Shown piece after piece: positions 12,408-25,300 of a stretch of 64,000 nucleotides of DNA. The notes under the pieces are model-generated. The model had not been told where the DNA came from and ran no database searches. It saw only the letters and a list, made by a program, of their open reading frames with translations. The first letter of the stretch is position 1; the number at the start of each line of letters is the position of its first letter. The DNA lies in contig JAJLRJ010000002.1 of the NCBI GenBank assembly GCA_024195265.1, positions 45,726,252 through 45,790,251 on the forward strand, read 5' to 3'. The position numbers and the translations under genes are program-made. This stretch comes from Dendrophyllia cribrosa (Eukaryota; Cnidaria; Anthozoa; Scleractinia; Dendrophylliidae).

Positions 12408-12789
12408 TGTAAGTTACAAACGTTCCGCATTTATTTTTGTTGAATTTCCTAAATTTTCCCGAGTTTCGGTCCGCGGGGACTGGACGAGAGTTTATCGACG
12501 TCATTATCAAGAGTATTATGGACTGGCCCATGTGCTCGCATTCGGATATCAACAAGTGTAAACTGTTCTTAGATTTTGTATCTGTTTGTCGGATTTTCTT
12601 TTCACGTTTTCCTCGAGCTAGCAAAATCTTGTAAGTATTGGTTTTCTTTTGAGTATTTTCATCTAGTTTTTCGCTTTATTTACAATCGTTCCTTTTCTAC
12701 AGTCGAACCAGATCTTTGAATCTACGAATCTTGCAACCAGATGTCATTCTTCAGTCATTCAATAAAGTTGAGAATTGTGAAAATCTACA
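12408..12789 (+). repeat. BEL/Pao 3' LTR (382 bp)
   Basis: Same length and, by eye, the same sequence as 5570-5951, with AATAAA at 12761-12766. The right-hand target copy CCTTT follows at 12790-12794. Confidence 0.93.
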
Positions 12790-12928
12790 CCTTTGTCTAA
12801 GACTTTTCTCCAGTTTTCAATCAACATCATGAGGGCTTTATTCATTAACGTAAAGTCAATCATGTTCAATCCACCGTTTTCTTTTCCACCGATAATTGTG
12901 GTTCTTTTAATCTTTGGTTTAATCCTTT
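12790..12928 (-). mobile_element. Upstream remainder of LINE-B joined to a LINE-A scrap
   Basis: On the minus strand the bases after the MATE stop codon read KRTTIIGGKENGGLNMIDF, which resembles the post-RT region of LINE-A type elements. They then pass into IENWRKVLDKG, the segment just before the RT palm of LINE-B. The LINE-B part continues in frame at 5569, on the other side of the BEL insertion. The LINE sequence thus begins at or within a few bases of the MATE stop codon. Confidence 0.6.
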
Positions 12929-13310
12929 TAAGCTGGTGATTTTGTTGTGAAATTATTATAAGTACTATTCGCAGTAAGTGTATCATTTCCAAATGAAGCC
13001 ATTTCGTGAGAAGATGGCAATGGAATTAGAAACCGTAACGCTACGGCACCACCTAGTATTACCAAGGAAATAAGTAACGGTATAAGTCTCTTTACTATCA
13101 GAGATTTTTTCTCCGTTGATGTAAGGCTATGACTGCCTTTAACATTAGCTGTTGTTTGCGATTCACTTTCTCGTTGGTGGTCATTGCACTCAAGTGGAGT
13201 GTTCACATCACGTGGAATGAGAGCAAGTCGGAATTGATGATCATCAGCACCAATGCTATTAAGAAGTGGAAGAGATGAGGTCTTGTAGAACCAGCTGACA
13301 AGAAACAAGT
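12928..13310 (-). CDS. SLC47A: MATE gene last exon with the additional C-terminal helix
   Basis: The acceptor TTTCAG precedes 13310, and the first two bases complete a GAC codon begun in exon 14. The exon encodes a polar linker of about 65 residues, a charged EKKSLIVKR segment, one strongly hydrophobic helix (LIPLLISLVILGGAVALRFL) and a short N-glycosylation-rich tail (NDT, NST, NFT). The stop codon sits at the edge of LINE-derived DNA. The 3' UTR and poly(A) site are not identifiable and may have been altered by the LINE and BEL insertions. Confidence 0.8.
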
Positions 13311-16300
13311 CTGAAATGACAGGGAATTATACATGTCAAGTTTAATAATAAGGGATGGAACATTTTATTTTTTAAGGGTGGGGAGGGTTAGGCAATTACC
13401 CAAATAAATTCCTGCACAGCAAAAAGTGGACAAAAACATTAATGCACAGTGAGCAAAAATAAAAAAGGATTGAACCCGAAAAATAATAATTGCACAACCT
13501 CAAGGCGGAAAATTTCGTCTCAGAAACATTGCCCAAATCCCCCGCCCTCTCAAAAATAAAATGGTCCATCCCTAAAATTACTGATATACTTCTCACTGTA
13601 AATTAAATTCAAAAGCCATTTTCAGACTAAAGCAGCTACAAAGAAAAAAGTAGTGCAGTAATTAAGCATCAAGGCAGCACAACGCATACTTAACAACTAT
13701 TCACCTAAGTGGAGGTGGGTAGTGGTGGATATTTACCGAGCCGCGAAGCGGCGAGGTAAATATCCACCACTACCCACCTACACTGAGGTGAATAGTTGTT
13801 TTAGTATATACTAAAACCGTGAGATAATATAACGAAAATGATGCTTTTTAACTCATTTATTCCTGTCAACGATTACAACTTTCGCGCGCAAATTGCTGGG
13901 AGGTGAATAGCACTTGCTATTCCGAGTTTTAGTAGCCAATCAGAGCGCGCCAACAATGCTATCCACTGTTTCAGTATATACTAAAACAGCTTATACACAG
14001 GGAAGAACCTACAGGATTACAATAGGCAATGTTTTATGTTTCATGCACCTTGGATAGTAAACCCAGCTATCTTTGCATATATATGGATGGGCAGACTGTC
14101 AGTCAATCAAAGATCAAACAAACCCACACGCCCCCTTTTCAACTCGTGAATATATAAACCAATTATAGCAGACAGGGACAAATATGCAAATTTTCACTCC
14201 TTCGGTCATTCGGCTGTTAACATTTGAGGCCGCGATATGTAATGGTCACCTGCTTTACCCACGGGGACAATGTTGGAGAAAGGGAAGGGTGGGGAGTTGG
14301 ACGCAGGGGGTGGAGGTGGGTGGAGCAAAATGCCTAGGAGGGGGAGGGCCAGAACATTTGTATTGACAGGTTGGCTCACAGGAGCCTTTGATTTAGACTT
14401 GCTTGTTTTCTTCTGTGATCAATGAGAGTGACTGTTTTGATGCTTAAAGAGAACAAAATGCACGCCTTTAAAGTGAAGTCACGTCTACTCTCTGGATAGC
14501 CTGCTCCAGGTGTTCATATAGTGAGGAAAGCGCGAATAGTTGGAGAAGGTGCGGAGAAAAGCGAAAGAAAAAAATGCGGGGAGTTCGCGCTTTCCCCACT
14601 ATCTGAACGCCTGGAACAAGCTACTCTCTGGATAAACTGGATTTTGATCAATTAAGAAATGTAATTTAGCCACCATAATTTTTTGCATTGTCCATCATAA
14701 ATGTTGCTTTCAACAAGCTTTGTAGTGGTATTAAACATGAATCAGGAGTATATCGCACCTTTGTCCGTTCCGGTGGGGCGTCCATTTTGCTCTCCAGTTA
14801 ACAAGCTTTCAGAAGTTGAGGCTGTCACAGACTTGGCTGCTGTCCTTCGTTGTGCCTGATATATGAATAAAAATCACCCAAATGAGATAGTTAAAAGCAA
14901 ATACAGTTTGCTTTCTTGCATTAGGTAAGTAACGCAGTCCCTCTTTTTAATATCTACATCGGCTGGCTCGACGGTGGAGGTTTTAGATGGGCTGTCTCTT
15001 TCTTATTTCGCTGGTTGATCTGCATGCGGGCTCATATACTGTGCTGCAACTCGTTGTTTATTTATTTAGTTAGTTATTTACCGTAAAATCTCTATTAAGC
15101 CACCTGGGTGGCTTATTTATTTAAGGTACTTTCGAGGGGTGGCTTATTAGAGGGGGTGGGGGCTTATTGATCTAGCAAAATGCAGCATGATGTACACTAT
15201 CAGGATATAATGTGATATGAACTTTATACAAGCATCGTAATCTCAGGATTAAACTTTAATGTTACAATTCCATTATTTTTCCCTATATAATAGTTTATAC
15301 CTGGTTTAGACCAATGGCAAAAGCCACTTTATCACGGTTCAAGAGTATTGAAGTAAGTAAGGGGAAGGGGTAGGGGTGGCTTAATAAATTTCTTCTTCTA
15401 ACAGGAGTGGCTTATTAGAGGGGGGGGGGGGGCTTTTTTTGAGAGGGGTGGCTTAACAGGGATTTTACTGTATTTACCATTACAACTTACCCCTCATGAA
15501 TGAAGATTATTGGTTCGGTTGGTCACCGGACGTTACAGTAATGTACAGAATAGACTGGGTTATGATAAATTAAAGATACATAAAGCCAAAGTGAAGAGGA
15601 AGTGAGGTACACTGTTCTGCTGGGATATTGTTCAGGATAAAAGGAGAGAAGTTCAGAGGCGGTTGATGTAGATTGGGGGATGAAGCTGTTGTGGTCAGTG
15701 TGCCTGGTTTTGCATGTTACAGGTCATAATTAGTTTCTGGAAACAACTGGAATTGCATGGTTCCGTTTCTTTAATTCTGAAATCACTTCCTGAGTGTGGT
15801 GGGCGACCACCTGACTTTGATCTAGGACCTGCAATTGTCCTGATGGCTGCTTGTGATTCTATATTATTATGTGATGGAGGAGCTACAGTCGAAGCTTTCC
15901 TTGCGAGCACTGATCTTTTAGTTGCGACCAACATGGTAAACCCCGTTTAAATTGACATTTAAACCCTGTACTTAAAAGTTCTTGTACGCGACCGCTCACA
16001 TAAGCCATTCTTGTCCAGTACTCTGACAAATTTATACATAGCATTGTACTGTAATACATTGTGCTGTATTGTGCCATTCTAAAATGTATTGTTAAACTAT
16101 TGTTATGGTCATATAATACAATACAATGCTATGCATAAATATGTCCGAGTATTGGACAACCCTCACATAAGCGACCGACCACGTTTGTGAATTACCGAAT
16201 GGTCTTTTCCTTTGTTTTTGCGTTCTCGTAAGCGAGCACTAAGAGTCTGATTCGTATTAGTTAAAAATTTAATGAAAGTATACACTGACTTCTTGATCAA

Positions 16301-19300
16301 ATTAACAGTAACATAACATTAGCGCTAATGGTGCGTTGATAAAGATCTCGAACTGAATAAAACGTTCAAGATGATTTCCAGCTAAAGCAAGCGAGCAAGC
16401 TTTATGCTAAAAGCTCTCGTTAATGATCAGCCTCTATTGTTTTATCACATGGTCGCTTACGAGAGCCCATACTATTAAGCGACCATCTCTCGTTGCGACC
16501 ACTTTCTCGAATTCCCAAGGTGGTTGCTTACGAGAGCTTGTATGTACATTTGTAGGACTTCGTTAAGTGATGAAAGTAATTGTACAAAGTAAAAAAAAAG
16601 TAAATCAACAAAAACAAGAGTTATTCCATGCAGATTTGCTCACCAATTCAGCCTGTTTGTGCCAGTCCGTTCTCCACAGAAGAAACAAATACGAACAAGA
16701 CTGAAATACAATAAATAACGATGAGATTATTTGTTGAAACCCCCAACTGTTCACCCGGTTGGCTCGGTTGATAGCTAGGACACCAGCGGACTGCAGAGCG
16801 AGAGGTGACGGGTTAGTATCCTGATTGTGCTGGCTTTGCTCAACAAGTTGTTTCAGTTCAGATGATCGTCTTTTTTTTGTGGCGGTTAGTAACAAAGATG
16901 TAAAATAGCCTTGTTTCCTACACTTTCTCGCAACTGAAAAGTGGGAGCATTAAGCAAAGAGCCCAGAGTTGTATGTGTGTGTTTCTGGGGTATTATGCAA
17001 GTCACTCGCCCGACTGGCGAGTTCTCTGAGAATTCAGCTTCCAATACTGCGAACTGAGATGCCTACCTGCAAACACACTGCAGTGCAGAGACCAATCCAC
17101 AGACCTTCAATAAAACAAGAAAAAGCAGAGAAATAATGTCAGTAACTGGCTATAAATTGTAAACCTCGGTGATTTAAGGTTACAGAATACCTTCGTGGGT
17201 GTCAGTGTGTCCAGTGTAACAGTTCTAGGGTCTCCAGATTACTCTTAAGATACCTCAACCCCTATATCAAATAAAAACTAATAGAGCTGGCTATCTACCT
17301 TTCATTTTCTAATAGAATGAACTGTCGAAATTTTTACTTAGACTAAATGCGAGCGGGTGAATCAGCTTTTGAAAGCTACATATTTGGCCAATTTGATTTG
17401 TTCTCAGGTTTCCAGACCAGAAGCGCTAAAAAACGTGCCTCCGTTGTCCCATATTCAATCTCAGAGAAAAGCGTGCTTAAATAAAATATCGCACCTCATA
17501 AACAAACTTTCGGTCGAAACCTAATACCGTCATTTCTCCATCAATTTTCACTCTTTTTCAATGATTTTTTGGGGACATGAAAGATCATTCTGAAGCCTTT
17601 TTCTTGTTCCCCAAAACAAAATTTCAATCTGAAGGTACTCTGTTACTTTAAAGGAGAGGGGTGTGGACTAGTGCGTGGCTAGGGAGCTAGGATGCCGAAC
17701 TTGCACTCTTAAAGCCCCGGGTTCACATCTTCCTCCCTAGTTTAAGTAGTACCATTTTCGTAACATGTCAGTCTCCAGTTTATTGTTTCGTCCACGTTAT
17801 GTAAATAGCCATCTGGTCTGCCTCCTACCAGCTAGGATTTCCAAAACATTGCAATGTTCCTGTTCAACTTGTTATTACTTCCTTTCACGATTATTGTCCT
17901 CAATGAGCACTTTCGAGCTTTATGGGAAAGAAGCTGCTTTCTAACAGTTCTTCAAATTTGTTAACATTATTTTGGTGTTCCAATCTAAAAGAATCTCAGA
18001 AAAACGAATCTTTGAGTAACATTGAAAGACAAGAACAGTTAATGGTGTTTTCATTTTTTCATTAATGTGCAGCAGAACCGTATGAATATTTGTCTTATGA
18101 ACTTTACAGATATTTGTAACATATCTAACCACAATTCCTGAATTAAAATATATTTTAAGGTTTTTTCTCCTAAATGTACCTGTGCCTTTATGGAAAACAA
18201 AAAACATCAAAGTTATTCCAAGAGGAAGACCCACGCAATATGACAAAAAATTAATCAGTACTCCTATTTTCTGCCGACCAGCTCCTCGCACAATTCCACT
18301 GCAGACACCCTGAAAATTGGTCAGCAATGCAAATAGTTTAATAATAGTATCATTGAAAACAACAATTGAGTAGAAGTTAAGCTACCAGTATTGTAACTGA
18401 CAACCAGAATTTGAAATGTTAACTAATAACATATTTTGCACGATGCAAATCCCATTTTTCCCAGATTGATAAAATACACAATACATTAAACATGATTAAA
18501 CCCAATTTTACCCAAAAGCTATTTGAAGTTATGGCTTTTATAGAAATTAGTTTACAATTATAATTTATTACAAAACTATTTAAAAACGTTCAATAAAATA
18601 TAAGTTAGAGAGGTGGTTAACTACGTCATTTTATGCTTTATGACAATTGTGTTGACAAAAATGCAAACATTGGTCATGTTATGGACCGTAATTATGTGTG
18701 CTAATTGACACTCTGGGGTTAAATGACTGTGTTACTTTGATACTAAACCATATGTTAAACAGTTGAATTCAGACGCAGTCAACTCTCTCTTAACAACCAC
18801 TTCCCGTAAGCGACCGCTTTGTAAATAACCGTTTTGTTGATTAGTTATGCCTTGCACAAGTCAAGTGACCATTACCTGAATTCCATCAAAGACAAATTGG
18901 GCTGACACAATACGAATGTTCGTTTTGTAGGAAGCTAGCACATCACTGCAAGAGAATTACAGAAAAATTTAATTAACAGCACACCTTAGGTTACTTTTTT
19001 GTACTTTGGCAGCAAAATGTTCCACTATCGCATATGTTGCTGCAGCCGTGAGGGCTTCTATAGAGTCAGGGGTTCCAAGTCTTTTGCATGTATCTTTCAC
19101 AAATACTGCCTTCTGATGTTAAGCCTTGACAACCAGTAAGAAGACGCGTGTCATAATACCAAAGGATGGATTTTACTGGAGTGAAAAGTACTGTGGACTT
19201 TGGATATTAGGTGCTTTGTAAGGATAGTTGGCCAGACAGCACAGGGATACCAGGGGATGGATTGTACTAGAGTGAAAAGTACTGATGACAAACTGGAGAT

Positions 19301-22300
19301 CAGATGGGCAAGACACCATTATGAGGGAGAACAAAAAGGATATATAATTGTTTGGAGGCTTTTGTAACCATGTCATGGCATCAAAGTTTATAATTAGGAC
19401 TGTTGCATAATAGCCAAGGGTAGTTGTATTATTATTGGGCTTTTTAAATAGGAATATTTTCTTTTGGCAGACAATAAGTACATGTAGATAATATAATAAC
19501 TGAGTGGTTGTAAGGCGAAGTTCTATGTACAGTGTTAATTAACCAGTAATGAATGCTTTTCTGTCAAACTCTCCAGAACTGACAAAATGAAAAAATCTTT
19601 CACTAGAACCGGTGTATCTATTTGGAACTCTATTCCACTCTCTGTTAAAACTCTCAATAAATCTAAATTTGGAAAAAAAAAATTAAATGCATGCTCCTTG
19701 ATACTTTATATCATGACGATAGTTATACGAATGTTACTGATTTGATAAAATATTTTATGAAGTTAACTTAATAATTGTTGTAAATACCTCAGGTAGTAAT
19801 ATGGATTAGTGTAATAAATTATCGTACTTAAAATTTATGTGTAACTATAGTGAAATGTCTTAGACGTTTTCTTTCTGCTTGTATTTTTTTTTGTAAAGTG
19901 TGTTATTGCTTTGCTTGCCCTACCTAGATTAGCTCCGTAGCTATTTGCGGGACAATCAATATTGTTACTATTTTAACTACTGTCAATAAATTGTTGTTGT
20001 TGTTATTATTAATCTCCAAATATCATACATTTTTATGAAGTTCTTGTTTGTTTCTTAAGCAAAGGACTATGTTTTCAAAAAGATAGCACTTTATACCATA
20101 AATTCGGGTAATCTATCCATAAAATGCTAAAACAAGTTAAAATCAGCTCAAAAAGTGGAATTTAGGATTTTTGTTTAATTCACAAACCTATTGTCGGTGA
20201 AGATTCGCCCACTAATATCTCCAAGTCCAAGAAAGACAGCAAATATGGTAAGTTCTAAACAAACTGTAAAATAAAAACAAATGTAACTTTATTTAACAAG
20301 GCCAGTAAACAGAAACAACAGCTGGCGGAAAGCTGACAAACCCATGGTACTTCCATGTAAATATAGCACATTCAGTAGTCTGTGGGCAAGTAGAGAAATG
20401 CTTGGGGATTTAATTTCATTAACATGTCCATGCACAATTTTGTGACTTAGCTTTTGTCTTGAATGTCTCATTATCGCTTTTGATCCCAAAAACATCATTA
20501 AAAAAGACAACATTGATGGTGTTTGCAGCACTTTCTCTGTAAGAAGATTTCTCTAATCGAGAAAATTCAGAAAAGCCCCAGTCTGTGGTTTGAAATTGTC
20601 ATACAACTGTTGTGGTTCAAATTTTTCTTTGGTTTAAAAATTTTCAAACCAGTTTAGTTTTTATTTTCCTTTGTTTCAGATTCATTATCATATTCTGAGA
20701 CAAAGGAAAACAAAAATCAAACTGGTTTGAAAATTTTCAAACCAAAGAAAAATTTGAACCATAACATAACCAACCCATTGGTGGACGTCCAACCAATTTT
20801 GTATCAAAGGGCTTTAAGAGCCATCTCGTAAATACGAAACAACATGAGGTTAATTTTTGTTGTTCTTGATGTTTTTTAATTAAGTTTCGAGCTTTTGATA
20901 ATCCTTTAACTTCAAAAAACCACCAGCTATGCAGGCTATGAAAAATTAAACATTGTTTCAGCCAGCAAGGAAGTAAACCATACAAAAATCCTAATTTAGT
21001 AATTTGCAGTTAACACTTATATTATAAGGGGGTCCTTTCTGTATCTGTCCTTATATCTCTCCCAAAATGAAGTTTTGAAAGGACACATTCCCTTCTAAGT
21101 AAGAAAAACTATTTCCTGTCACTCATGACACAGCTTGAATTTAAGGCTTTTGGCTGTGTCTAAGCTTACATGTACCTAGTACCAGGGGCAAAGATACATG
21201 TAGTTTGGTGAAAATACCCAGAGATACTGTACAATGTACTTCATGGGTTACTGAAATACAATGTATGTAATGGGCTATAATATATTAGACTTTTCAAGGT
21301 CACTTAAAGTGCCCATAACGATTTTTTTTTAAACGATTTTTTTTTTATTTTCTTATCTAAATCTACACGTGTAATGAACATCTGCGAAAATTTTTTTTGA
21401 TTTCAGCAAAACGTGAATTTTTTATGAATATTTCAAATCTTCTGAATCCTATTTTTTTTGCGGTATACCCGTCCCGCTGTTAAGAAGGCCAACGGGCTCA
21501 CATGTTCCTTAATCTACGTCATGGACCCTTTGTTAACCGAGAGAGACCGAGAGGAGACTAATGCGAATGGTGGACCAAAATGGCGGCAAATTTCGAAGAC
21601 TTTAAAAAATCATAAAAAATTCACGTTTTGCTGAAATCAAAAATTTTTTTCGCAGATGTTCATTACGAGACATGTAGATTTAGATAAGAAAATAAAAAAA
21701 AATCGTTTAATGGGCACTTTAAGCTAGTGAGTCAGATAAACTAATGTCGAACTCTGCACTGTACCTCCACATTAAGAAACCAGCCCATAATTTTAATTTG
21801 TAATTACTTATCAGTCCAAGAGCCACTTTGATTGTCTTTTTCACTGCTTTTGGCTTTCCTGCACCAAGAAAATTTCCAACGCGGACACCAGCAGCTACAC
21901 TTAATCCAAAAGGAATCTAAGAAATAAGACATCCAAATATCTTGTAAGCTGCAACCAGCATTAGGAACAGAAGAATGGTCGCTTATTAGAGAAGACTATG
22001 TCCAGCATGAGAGTTACAGAGTGACGATAGTCATCATTATAGAGAATACAGTTTTGTTTTATATCAATGGATCGAGGTTTTGTATGATAAAAAACCTCAA
22101 CTTTTGACTGCTTCTTTGCGTCTAGTTTAAAAATCTTTCTTGATCGATCCAAGCCATCTACCTTATTTTGTATCTTTGTTTTCAAATGTTTATCACCGGC
22201 CCACATGGCAGGAACATAACCCAGTTTCTGCATGAAGAAACTAAGGAGTATTGCTACTCTCCCTTGGATACGATGCTAGTCCATCACTGGGTACCCCCAG

Positions 22301-25300
22301 CATTGTCACTATGCAAGTATTTGATATTCATTCCACGATTTTGGGATGATTTCATGTGAAAATGTTAATTAACTAAAGGTAAACTCCTTCAATACACTTG
22401 TAACCGGGTGGCGCGAGCGGTCGGATGCCACATGATGGCAACACGACTGAATGAATTCTTTGGATGCAAGGAGGACTTATATGAATGTTTATTTCAATCA
22501 CAAAACTAAGTACAAAACGAATCCAACAAATACACGAGATAAATAAAAAAAATGTATAAAGACAAAAAGCAGAACAAAAAGATGGGAATGAGTTACATTC
22601 TGCAACTTACCAGAGGTTTAGCCCCTCTGGGGAGCTGAGCTCCATGCTAACTCAAAGAAACCAAACTAAAACTACTTGCATTTATACACAGGAAAACACA
22701 TTTGCTTAATGTGACAGGAAATGAGTCATGATTACAAAACGATTACAACACATCCTGCTAACAGTGATTTATCAACGCCCAACTACGTAAATCATGACTA
22801 CAGCTGTAGTACACCTACACACATGAGAGCCAATCCACAAAAATAGCAATCCTACGCATATCTAAAAGATGAGTAAACAAATGTAATCCCAAACATTACG
22901 TGATTTAACCTCCCATGTAATGCTATTAATTAAACCAAAACAGAACTTTCTAGACAGTGAGTGTAAACCAATCTGCTCGCGTCTGCAACATATTGCATAA
23001 CAAGTCAATTGCTTTGAGAATGATAAAATAAAACTAACGTTCTGTAAACTGTATTGGAAAATACATGAAAATACCTTTAAAAATGACCTAAAAGTCCTCT
23101 TCAAAAACAGGCAAAGTGATACTGTCACACACTGTAGATCATTTATGTGTCATTTTGTCTTAAAAACAATTTTTGCTTTAAATCTACTGCATGTTGGAAA
23201 TTGTTCAGACTCATTCTGCAACTTGTATGAATAATTATTTCTGTAGAGTCACTCCATGTTCATTCTTTGGCAATTTTATAAATTTGTAATTGTATTCTGA
23301 TAATAGTCTATAGCATGTTACTAACAACAGATTTCAAACACTGCTCGTAATTAAAAATGTGCGAGTCTACCTCACCATAAATACAAAGGCTGCCCACTGT
23401 AACAAAACACCAAATGAGGCCAGCTCCACTTCTCCAAGAGTCCCTTAAAAAAAAAAACAGTTTAAGGTTACAGAGTACCTTCAGATTGACCATACTCATA
23501 GAACCAGAGAACCATAGAACCCATACCCGTCATTTTTCATGGTCATGGCTAGCGGAATGTTTCGCGGACGCGTTGTGTGCCCGCCGCCGTCGCGCAGGGC
23601 TAACTCGCGGGCGCGTATACCGTCACAAAACATGTGCGTATGACGCCACACAACAGGATCTTTGCAATTGCACGTCACCTGGACACTGCTGTGTTTAGCG
23701 GAGAAAACCGTTTAAATTAAAGTCGTTATTTTCCTGCATTTTTTCGCGGTTTGCTACTCAAGGCAGGGATACTAATTAAGGGATAATCAGACGCTGCTAT
23801 AGAAGTTTTGCACGGCAGCCATGTTGCATGGCAGGAACAATGAAAATGCTTTGCATTAGAAAGAACATTCTTTCCCACAGGGAAAAGAATCTATTGTTCC
23901 TGCCATGCAACATGGCTGCCGTGCAAAACCTCTATAGTGGAAGAAGAAGAGCTTTCAGGGATAAAATCTTGCTTCGAGGATGGAAGCAATGCGGGAACCG
24001 GAAGATGTTTGTCACTTCGGGTTTCAGAACTGAAGTTCAAGTGGAGATTTAAAGAATTTCCAAGCAGTAGAGGGACTTAAAGGTAAAACAAAATACATTT
24101 TTTCGATGGGAATTTATGTCGATATCAATCTGTGATTGACTTTTTCTTTGTGTTCTCGCTAGTTTTGAAGAATTGTTTATAAAACGCGCTCAATTAAATT
24201 CAGTTGTTTTGATTTCTTTCATCGGAGACATCTCGGCCTCGACAAGCTATAAATGGTTCGCGTTTTGCTTTTAAACATAAACTTATAGAGATTTGAATAA
24301 CATTTTTCGAAAGAAGATTGTGTTGTCCATTTTTATGTTTTTGTTCATCATTACATAGGTTGAAAAGTGATTTTATGTAAACAAAACAAGACTTGGATTT
24401 TATAGTTTTAAACTTCACTCGCATGGTCTTATGCAAATATGTTTGTGGATTTTTTGCAATTTTGATTTCCAAATCAGTTTCTCGGACAATTTTTTATAAG
24501 CAGCAGGTGTATTTTATTTGGAAATTAGTCGTACTAGTTATTCCAGAAGGAGAAAAAGTTGTTTTTGTGAACTTTCGTACGGTCTAAAATTAATGTACTG
24601 TGCAAACGGTTGCGTACTGTATGTCTGTTTTTGAGAATTGCTAAAATTAAAAAATAGCCCAGTCGTCAATTTTATTCTTGTGCTTCCGACCTTTCACCTC
24701 AGTTAAGTTTATCATCGGCTTTCTGTTTAAAGAGCAATGCTGTTAGGCTCAGCCTATCTATATATATTAGCGTTTATAAGCTGATTCGGACGTTTGAATT
24801 TAGACGTCGTAAAAAATTTGACAATTCATTTTATTACCAAATGGTTTCCATATTTTGATAGCCAGCTCTATAAGCTTTAATTTGATATCTGGGTTTAGGT
24901 ATATTAAGCGTAATCTTAAGATGCTAGAGCTGTTATACTGGAAACACCCCCGAAGGTACACGGTAACCTTAAATACAAAAAGTATTTGTTTAATTTATTG
25001 CCCTATTAATTTTTGGTAGCTATAAGGGCTTGGCATCTTGTCATTTGACCTTCAATTTAAATGTGTGACATTTCCCCACTGCAGATCGATAATTTCTTCT
25101 AGTTTATTATTATGCAAAATCCAAGCAAATCAGAATTTATAACCAATACATTGCCAAAGGCCTTTATGCACTCAGTCACTCAATTTAATATGCGCTGCTC
25201 GCAAAAATCAATGCATTCATTTTAACTTCTGATGTTTGTAATGGATTGAAATTTGGAAAGATAAGTAAGAAAGTCTAACAGTACACGAAAATGTAAAAAA

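Larger units (their letters stand above)
5570..12789 (+). mobile_element. Complete BEL/Pao LTR retrotransposon, 7220 bp
   Basis: The element runs TG...CA from LTR to LTR, with 5-bp target duplications and one long internal frame (6089-12292). It inserted into an older minus-strand LINE just downstream of the MATE gene's stop codon, in the opposite orientation to that gene. By eye the two 382-bp LTRs show no difference and the coding frame is unbroken, so the insertion should be recent and the copy may still be competent. Order of domains: Gag-like DUF1759, zinc knuckles, aspartic protease, reverse transcriptase, RNase H, integrase, C-terminal DUF5641-like segment. There is no separate envelope frame. 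Confidence 0.95.

Noticed and set aside
22168..22340. Coding-like frame with GRNITQFLHEETKEYCYSPL
   Set aside because: The frame has no family motif and the GGATACGATGCTAGTCCATC phrase looks like a common invertebrate repeat; not enough to name it.
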